From: Asticcacaulis sp.
GTDB taxonomy: Bacteria > Pseudomonadota > Alphaproteobacteria > Caulobacterales > Caulobacteraceae
Direction: 5' to 3'
Assembly (NCBI RefSeq): GCF_020217185.1
Contig: NZ_JAIWNX010000219.1
Coordinates: 1 to 10,000 of the forward strand
DNA: 10,000 nt
How positions within the stretch are numbered: position 1 is the stretch's first letter; each line of letters begins with the position of its first letter. The position numbers and the translations under genes were made by a program. Below, one piece after another: positions 6,763-10,000 of this stretch. The notes beneath the pieces were generated by a model. It was given only the letters and a program-made list of their open reading frames with translations. It had not been told where the DNA came from and searched no databases.

Positions 6763-6781
6763 GCGGGGCCACAGGCCCCGC
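6763..6781 (-). terminator. GC-rich terminator hairpin facing the minus strand
   Basis: GCGGGGCC/GGCCCCGC is an 8-bp stem with loop ACA. Read on the minus strand it is followed by GTCTTTTCCTTT, making it a likely rho-independent terminator for the ispH-rnhA transcript, about 100 bp after the rnhA stop. Confidence 0.65.
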
Positions 6782-6855
6782 ACCCCGTCACTTTGGAGCC
6801 ATTGGACAGGTTCAATACCAGACTCTGAGAGTACAGCGGACTCCCGTTACAGGGT

Positions 6856-6874
6856 GTGGGGCCTGTGGCCCCAC
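6856..6874 (+). terminator. Terminator hairpin facing the plus strand
   Basis: GTGGGGCC/GGCCCCAC is an 8-bp stem with loop TGT, followed on the plus strand by AATCTTTTT. This fits rho-independent termination of the zinc-ribbon transcript just before it would run into rnhA from the opposite side. Confidence 0.7.
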
Positions 6875-6881
6875 AATCTTT

Positions 6882-7325
6882 TTAAAACGCCGCCGTCGCT
6901 TCCGTAATCGCCTTGTTGGCCAGCCCATCGGCGCGTTCGTTCATCTCGTGCCCGGCGTGGCCTTTTACCCAGTGCCAGTGGATCTTATGTCGCTGACGGG
7001 CGGCATCAAGGCGCATCCACAGGTCGTCATTTTTCACCGGCTTCTTGTCAGCGGTCTTCCAGCCGCGCGCCTTCCAGCCGTGAATCCACTCCTTGATGCC
7101 TTTGAGGACGTACTGACTGTCGGCGTGCAGATCAATTTCGCACGGCTCTTTCAGCGCCTCCAGCGCCATGATGACCGCCATCAGTTCCATACGGTTATTG
7201 GTCGTCTCGGCTTCATAGCCGTAGAGTTCCTTCTCATGTGGCCCAAAGGTGAGGATGGCGCCCCAGCCGCCCTTGCCGGGATTACCCTTACAGGCCCCGT
7301 CGGTGTAGATGGTGACCTTCTTCAT
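6882..7325 (-). CDS. rnhA: Ribonuclease HI
   Basis: The 147-residue protein removes RNA from RNA-DNA hybrids such as R-loops and primer remnants, in the cytoplasm. The catalytic set is complete: D9 in [12 protein letters not shown]47 in TTNNRMEL, D69 in HADSQY and D133 in NERAD, with H123 in VKGHAGH, each one position earlier than in the E. coli enzyme. The basic loop [15 protein letters not shown] (85-99) corresponds to the hybrid-binding handle. Length is standard. Its ATG lies one base after the ispH stop (TGA-G-ATG), so it is translated from the same message, very likely by coupling; no separate Shine-Dalgarno is obvious. In many alphaproteobacteria thrB sits between these two genes; it is absent here. 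Transcription probably ends at the hairpins in 6710-6781. Confidence 0.97.
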   Translation of the reverse strand: MKKVTIYTDGACKGNPGKGGWGAILTFGPHEKELYGYEAETTNNRMELMAVIMALEALKEPCEIDLHADSQYVLKGIKEWIHGWKARGWKTADKKPVKNDDLWMRLDAARQRHKIHWHWVKGHAGHEMNERADGLANKAITEATAAF

Positions 7326-7326
7326 C

Positions 7327-8277
7327 TCAGGCGGACGCTTCGGCCAAGACGCGGGGCAGCTTGAAGGTCACGGTTTCGCGCACGCCATTGTCTTCGCTCA
7401 TCGACACGTCGAAGCGCGCGTGGATGGCCTTGATCAGGTCTTCGATCAGGTTTTCCGGCGCCGAAGCCCCGGCGGACACGCCCACCGTTTTCGCGCCGTC
7501 GAACCAGTTCCAGTCCACCTCTGACGCATCGTCGATCAGGTAGGCGGCCCTCGCACCGGCGCGCAGGGCCACCTCGACCAGACGCTGTGAATTAGAGGAT
7601 TTTTTGGACCCGATAACGAGGAACAGGTCGCAATCTTCGGCCACGCGCTTCACCGCCTCCTGACGGTTGGTGGTGGCGTAGCAGATGTCTTCCTTGTGCG
7701 GCAGGGAGATGTCGGGGAAGCGTGCCTTCAGCTCTGCTACGATATCGGCGGTGTCATCGACCGACAGGGTGGTCTGGGTGACGAAGGCGAGGTTTTTCGG
7801 GTCAGCGGGCTGAAAGCTGCGGGCGTCTTCGACCGTTTCGATCAGCTTGACCACGCCTTCGGGCAATTGGCCCATGGTGCCAATGACTTCGGGGTGGCCG
7901 GCGTGGCCGATCAGCAGGATTTCACGCCCGGCTTCGTGATGGCGCTCGGCCTCCACATGCACCTTGGACACCAGCGGGCAGGTGGCATCAAGAAAGAACA
8001 TCTGACGCGATTGCGCTTCAGCCGGGACCGATTTCGGCACGCCGTGCGCCGAAAACACCACCGGGCGGTCCGGCGGACACTGATCCAGTTCCTTGACGAA
8101 TACCGCGCCCAAGCCTTTCAGGCGGTCCACCACGTGTTTGTTGTGGACGATCTCATGACGCACATAAACCGGCGCGCCGTAAAGTTCGAGGGCGCGTTCG
8201 ACGATCTGAATGGCGCGATCGACACCGGCGCAGAAACCGCGCGGGGTCGCCAGTTTGAGAGTAAGGGCATCAGGCAT
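7327..8277 (-). CDS. ispH: 4-hydroxy-3-methylbut-2-enyl diphosphate reductase
   Basis: This is the last enzyme of the MEP isoprenoid pathway, reducing HMBPP to IPP and DMAPP with a [4Fe-4S] cluster. The three cluster cysteines are present: C16 in [12 protein letters not shown]100 in DATCPLV and C199 in ICYATTNRQ. Substrate residues are H45 in [10 protein letters not shown]78 in SAHGVP, H128 and E130 in GHPEVIGT. I chose the ATG at 8277 (316 residues) because family members carry only a few residues before the PRGFC motif; an in-frame ATG at 8313 would add 12 residues ([12 protein letters not shown]) and cannot be excluded. Neither start has a clear Shine-Dalgarno. A TATGAT -10-like hexamer on the minus strand (8325-8330) would leave almost no leader for the 8313 start, which favours 8277 or a leaderless message. 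Forms an operon with rnhA. Confidence 0.96.
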   Translation of the reverse strand: MPDALTLKLATPRGFCAGVDRAIQIVERALELYGAPVYVRHEIVHNKHVVDRLKGLGAVFVKELDQCPPDRPVVFSAHGVPKSVPAEAQSRQMFFLDATCPLVSKVHVEAERHHEAGREILLIGHAGHPEVIGTMGQLPEGVVKLIETVEDARSFQPADPKNLAFVTQTTLSVDDTADIVAELKARFPDISLPHKEDICYATTNRQEAVKRVAEDCDLFLVIGSKKSSNSQRLVEVALRAGARAAYLIDDASEVDWNWFDGAKTVGVSAGASAPENLIEDLIKAIHARFDVSMSEDNGVRETVTFKLPRVLAEASA

Positions 8278-8318
8278 GGGGCTTAGATAAGCGCTTTCGC
8301 GGCGGCGCGCCATAGAGT

Positions 8319-8335
8319 TTGTGCATCATACACAA
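8319..8335 (-). promoter_or_regulatory. Candidate ispH -10 element inside a small inverted repeat
   Basis: TTGTG (8319-8323) and CACAA (8331-8335) are complementary arms around seven bases; on the minus strand the centre reads TATGAT (8325-8330), five of six matches to the -10 consensus. No good -35 is seen upstream. The overlap would suit a repressor operator, but the arms are short. Confidence 0.3.
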
Positions 8336-8377
8336 CACCGCTTCGCCATGAAGTCGCCCACATCCCTCTTTAGCTCT

Positions 8378-8405
8378 TTGACATTCGCAGGCGAGACGCT
8401 ACTAA
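8378..8405 (+). promoter_or_regulatory. Promoter of the exported-protein gene
   Basis: A perfect TTGACA (8378-8383) is followed after 16 bases by TACTAA (8400-8405). Read as the Caulobacter housekeeping pattern, the -10 side is GCTACTAA, sharing GCTA with the GCTANAWC consensus. The start codon is about 50 bp further on. Confidence 0.5.
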
Positions 8406-8409
8406 GTGG

Positions 8410-8427
8410 GGGCGCTTCGCGGCGCCC
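8410..8427 (+). terminator. Hairpin in the 5' leader, possible attenuator
   Basis: GGGCGC (8410-8415) and GCGCCC (8422-8427) form a 6-bp GC stem with a 6-base loop, followed by TTTCGCCTTTTC. It lies between the promoter and the ATG of the exported-protein gene, so a transcript from 8378-8405 must pass it. The T run is broken, so termination would be partial. No leader peptide or known riboswitch is visible. Confidence 0.4.
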
Positions 8428-8456
8428 TTTCGCCTTTTCAAGCTCAAGAGACCTGA

Positions 8457-9125
8457 ATGTCTTCCAAATTGCGTGCGCTTCTGATTGGTCTGTCGCTGGC
8501 CGGTGTCGCTTCGGCGGCGATTTTGCCCGACCTCGCCTCAGCCCAGAATCGCGACCGTGACCGCGATCAATCGGAAGATGACGCGTCAAAGCGCGCCAAA
8601 AAGGAAGAAGAGTGGGAACAGAAGGACCTGCGTCTGGCCAAGCGTCGTGCGGATGGTCCGTGCCCCTATGTGAAGGTGCTGTACGAAGCCGCTCGCTATC
8701 ACGAATTTGCCGACAACAAGGAAGCCTCGTCGGACGCCATCTGGACCGGTCAGATCAATGGTGTGGCTTCGGATTGCGCCTATAAGGGTGATCAGCCGAT
8801 TGAAATTGCCATGATCATCGGCTTCTCGCTGGGCAAGGGCCCGAAGGCCCCGGCCGATACCAACACCTATCGCTATTGGGTGGCGGTGACCGACCGCGAC
8901 AAGGCGGTACTGGCCAAGGAATATTTTGACCTGCCGGTGCGCTTTAACGGTCAGCAAACGGTGGATGTGGCCACCCGCGTTGAAAACATCGTCATTCCGC
9001 GCGCCTCTTCGACCGTGGCGGGATCGAATTTCGAGGTTCTGGTCGGCTTTGATGTGACGCCGCAAATGGTGGACTTCAACCGTCAGGGCAAGCGCTTCCG
9101 CTTCGCCAAGGTCAAGCCGCAATAA
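8457..9125 (+). CDS. Conserved exported protein of unknown function
   Basis: The 222-residue protein has a signal peptide (residues 1-29: basic MSSKLR, hydrophobic core, cleavage near LASA-Q). A highly charged stretch (31-65) follows, rich in Arg, Asp, Glu and Lys and probably helical or disordered. The remaining domain carries motifs I recognise from an uncharacterised alphaproteobacterial family: CPYVKVLYEAARYHEF (69-84), TGQINGVASDC (97-107), YRYWVAVTDRD, VIPRASSTVAGSNFEVLVGFDVTPQMVDFNRQ in part, and a basic KRFRFAKVKPQ end. It has only two cysteines, C69 and C107, which could form a disulfide in the periplasm. No lipobox and no twin-arginine motif. Function is unknown. The gene has its own promoter and a leader hairpin, is divergent from ispH, and lies 108 bp before the NYN gene without clear linkage. 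Confidence 0.85.
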   Translation: MSSKLRALLIGLSLAGVASAAILPDLASAQNRDRDRDQSEDDASKRAKKEEEWEQKDLRLAKRRADGPCPYVKVLYEAARYHEFADNKEASSDAIWTGQINGVASDCAYKGDQPIEIAMIIGFSLGKGPKAPADTNTYRYWVAVTDRDKAVLAKEYFDLPVRFNGQQTVDVATRVENIVIPRASSTVAGSNFEVLVGFDVTPQMVDFNRQGKRFRFAKVKPQ

Positions 9126-9130
9126 TTCTC

Positions 9131-9159
9131 CGGGTGGGTGAAAATAAAACTGTCACCCG
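9131..9159 (+). terminator. Weak hairpin after the exported-protein gene
   Basis: CGGGTG (9131-9136) can pair with CACCCG (9154-9159), or GGGTGA (9136-9141) with TCACCC (9153-9158). There is no T tail, so termination is uncertain. Confidence 0.3.
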
Positions 9160-9166
9160 AAAGATA

Positions 9167-9195
9167 CTGACAAACGCCGAAACATGCGCTTTAGT
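9167..9195 (+). promoter_or_regulatory. Candidate promoter of the NYN gene
   Basis: CTGACA (9167-9172) and TTTAGT (9190-9195) are separated by 17 bases, matching 5 and 4 of 6 consensus positions. The predicted start of transcription, near 9202, would fall inside the CtrA-like box. Confidence 0.35.
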
Positions 9196-9228
9196 GTTAG
9201 CAGAGGGTTAACGCTTGCGTCGTTTCGG
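9177..9228 (+). other. Imperfect stem-loop just before the NYN start codon
   Basis: Three helices line up: CCGAAAC (9177-9183) with GTTTCGG (9222-9228), CGC (9187-9189) with GCG (9217-9219), and GTGTTA (9194-9199) with TAACGC (9209-9214, one G-T pair), with small internal loops between. It ends five bases before the ATG and covers the only purine-rich stretch. Confidence 0.35.
9197..9212 (+). promoter_or_regulatory. CtrA-like box (TTAG-N7-TTAAC)
   Basis: TTAG, seven bases, TTAAC: eight of nine matches to the Caulobacter CtrA consensus TTAA-N7-TTAAC, with the exact spacing. It lies 21 bp before the NYN start codon and over the predicted transcription start, a position expected for repression rather than activation. 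Confidence 0.5.
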
Positions 9229-9233
9229 GGTCC

Positions 9234-9998
9234 ATGTCGCAGCCAGATAAAGCCAAAAAGCATGGCACGGCACCGGTAACGGGACGCGGTCAAGGGGGCG
9301 GTTTCAGGCTACCCTTTTTCCGTAAGCGCGCCGCTGTCTATTACGATGGCTTCAACCTTTATCACGCGGTGGATGCCTATAAGCGGCCCTATCTGAAATG
9401 GCTGGACCTCAAGGCGCTGGCGCAGGCGATCAGTCCGTCTGACGAAGTGGTCAAGCGCGTGGTGTGGTGCTCGGCCTTCCGTCCGCAAAACAAGTCGAAA
9501 ATGAAGCGCCACGAAGACTATATGCGGGCGCTTCAGGCTCGCGGTGTCCTGTGCCGCATAGGCCATTTCGTGTCAGCCATCGATGGCTGCAATGCCTGCG
9601 GACATCAATGGCATCTGGCCATCGAAAAGCAGGGCGACGTCAATCTGGCTCTGTCGATTGCCTCGGATGCCGAAGATAACCTGTTCGACGTCTGCTATCT
9701 GGTCTCGGCCGATGGCGACCACGCAGCGACGGCGCGCTACCTCAAGGAACGTTTCCCGAAGAAGGAACTGGTGCTGGTCTGCCCGCCGGGACGTTATCCC
9801 AACAAGCACATCCTCAAATTTGCCGATCGCGTGGTGGAGATCGAGCGCGAGCACCTAGAGGCGTCGTTGCTGCCGCAGATGACCAAATACCGGACGCGCT
9901 TGCTGGGGCCGCCATCAACGATCGAACGCCCCGAAGCCTATGACCCGCCGGAACTGCGCGAAAAGGGCCACCTCAAGGTCGTGGTCAATAACGGCTAG
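9234..9998 (+). CDS. NYN (PIN-like) domain protein, putative RNase
   Basis: The 254-residue protein has a short Lys/Gly-rich N-terminus (1-32) and then an NYN domain of the PIN-like nuclease superfamily. The first strand is AAVYYDGFNLYHAV with D38 and N41, followed by EKQGDVNLALSIASDA with D135, D145 and LVSADGDHA with D160 and D162. These acidic residues would bind the metal ions of a PIN-type RNase. A CNACGHQWH motif (C119, C122, H124, H127) sits just before the EKQGDV strand and probably binds zinc or pins a loop; similar cysteines occur in relatives. The C-terminal part after PGRYPNKHILKFAD continues the fold, and the last 40 residues are unassigned. ATG 9234 is the only start before the domain, with no strong Shine-Dalgarno. 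RNA target unknown. No toxin-antitoxin partner is visible inside the window. Confidence 0.88.
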   Translation: MSQPDKAKKHGTAPVTGRGQGGGFRLPFFRKRAAVYYDGFNLYHAVDAYKRPYLKWLDLKALAQAISPSDEVVKRVVWCSAFRPQNKSKMKRHEDYMRALQARGVLCRIGHFVSAIDGCNACGHQWHLAIEKQGDVNLALSIASDAEDNLFDVCYLVSADGDHAATARYLKERFPKKELVLVCPPGRYPNKHILKFADRVVEIEREHLEASLLPQMTKYRTRLLGPPSTIERPEAYDPPELREKGHLKVVVNNG

Positions 9999-10000
9999 GG

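Larger units (their letters stand above)
6763..6874. repeat. 112-bp element with 29-bp imperfect inverted ends
   Basis: Arm 6763-6791 and the reverse complement of arm 6846-6874 agree at 25 of 29 positions. Each arm also contains its own 8-bp hairpin with a 3-base loop, and outside each arm is an A- or T-rich run pointing outward. The 54-bp centre has no open frame; it contains two GACTC (GANTC) sites. It may be a pair of back-to-back terminators with shared ancestry or a small MITE-like element; no clear target-site duplication is seen. Confidence 0.5.

Noticed and set aside
6809..6820. tRNA T-arm-like GGTTCAATACC in the centre of the inverted-repeat element
   Set aside because: No acceptor stem, anticodon arm or CCA-compatible end can be built around it.
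7696..8286. Plus-strand open frame (196 codons) across ispH
   Set aside because: Antisense to conserved ispH cluster-binding motifs; composition is that of a shadow frame.
9196..9210. SOS box (GTTA-N7-GTTA) before the NYN gene
   Set aside because: The alphaproteobacterial LexA box is GTTC-N7-GTTC; both halves end in A here, and the same bases fit the CtrA consensus better.
9234..9998. Toxin-antitoxin or anti-phage defence role for the NYN protein
   Set aside because: No small partner gene or defence gene lies beside it inside the window; stand-alone NYN proteins of this type are common housekeeping or regulatory RNases.

Overview
The window looks like chromosomal DNA of a GC-rich alphaproteobacterium, most likely in the Caulobacterales (an Asticcacaulis- or Caulobacter-like organism). 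This rests on protein flavour, on two CtrA-like boxes (TTAA-N7-TTAAC type), on GANTC sites clustered in intergenic DNA, and on the ispH/rnhA neighbourhood. The assignment is an inference; no rRNA or tRNA is present to settle it.

Layout: (1) 1-2125, plus strand: the 3' part of a two-segment membrane protein, joined by a TGATG overlap to a two-domain cell-wall hydrolase (GH19 lysozyme-like plus M15 metallopeptidase). (2) 2147-2961: a terminator, then a short stand-alone PhoH-family ATPase on the minus strand. (3) 2962-3437: a 476-bp divergent control region with a foldable segment, two GATTC sites, a CtrA-like box and a perfect 9-bp hairpin. (4) 3438-3959: gamma-class carbonic anhydrase-like protein. 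(5) 4058-6169: TonB-dependent outer-membrane receptor. (6) 6265-6651: small zf-TFIIB zinc-ribbon protein with a P/Q-rich linker and a nine-residue repeat. (7) 6652-6881: dense inverted repeats between convergent genes. (8) 6882-8277, minus strand: ispH then rnhA, one base apart. (9) 8457-9125: exported conserved protein of unknown function. (10) 9234-9998: NYN/PIN-like putative RNase with a zinc-knuckle-like insert and a CtrA-like box just upstream.

Most genes are single housekeeping or envelope units and do not form one pathway. Two groupings look functional: the coupled membrane protein/wall hydrolase pair at the left end, and the ispH-rnhA operon. Predicted start corrections: the receptor starts at 4058, the zinc-ribbon protein at 6265 and IspH probably at 8277; the first gene is cut by the window edge.

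I did not find a clear undescribed multi-gene system. The most interesting points are the coupled hydrolase pair, the paired outward-facing inverted repeats at 6763-6874, the possible cell-cycle control of the NYN gene, and the control region at 2962-3437.
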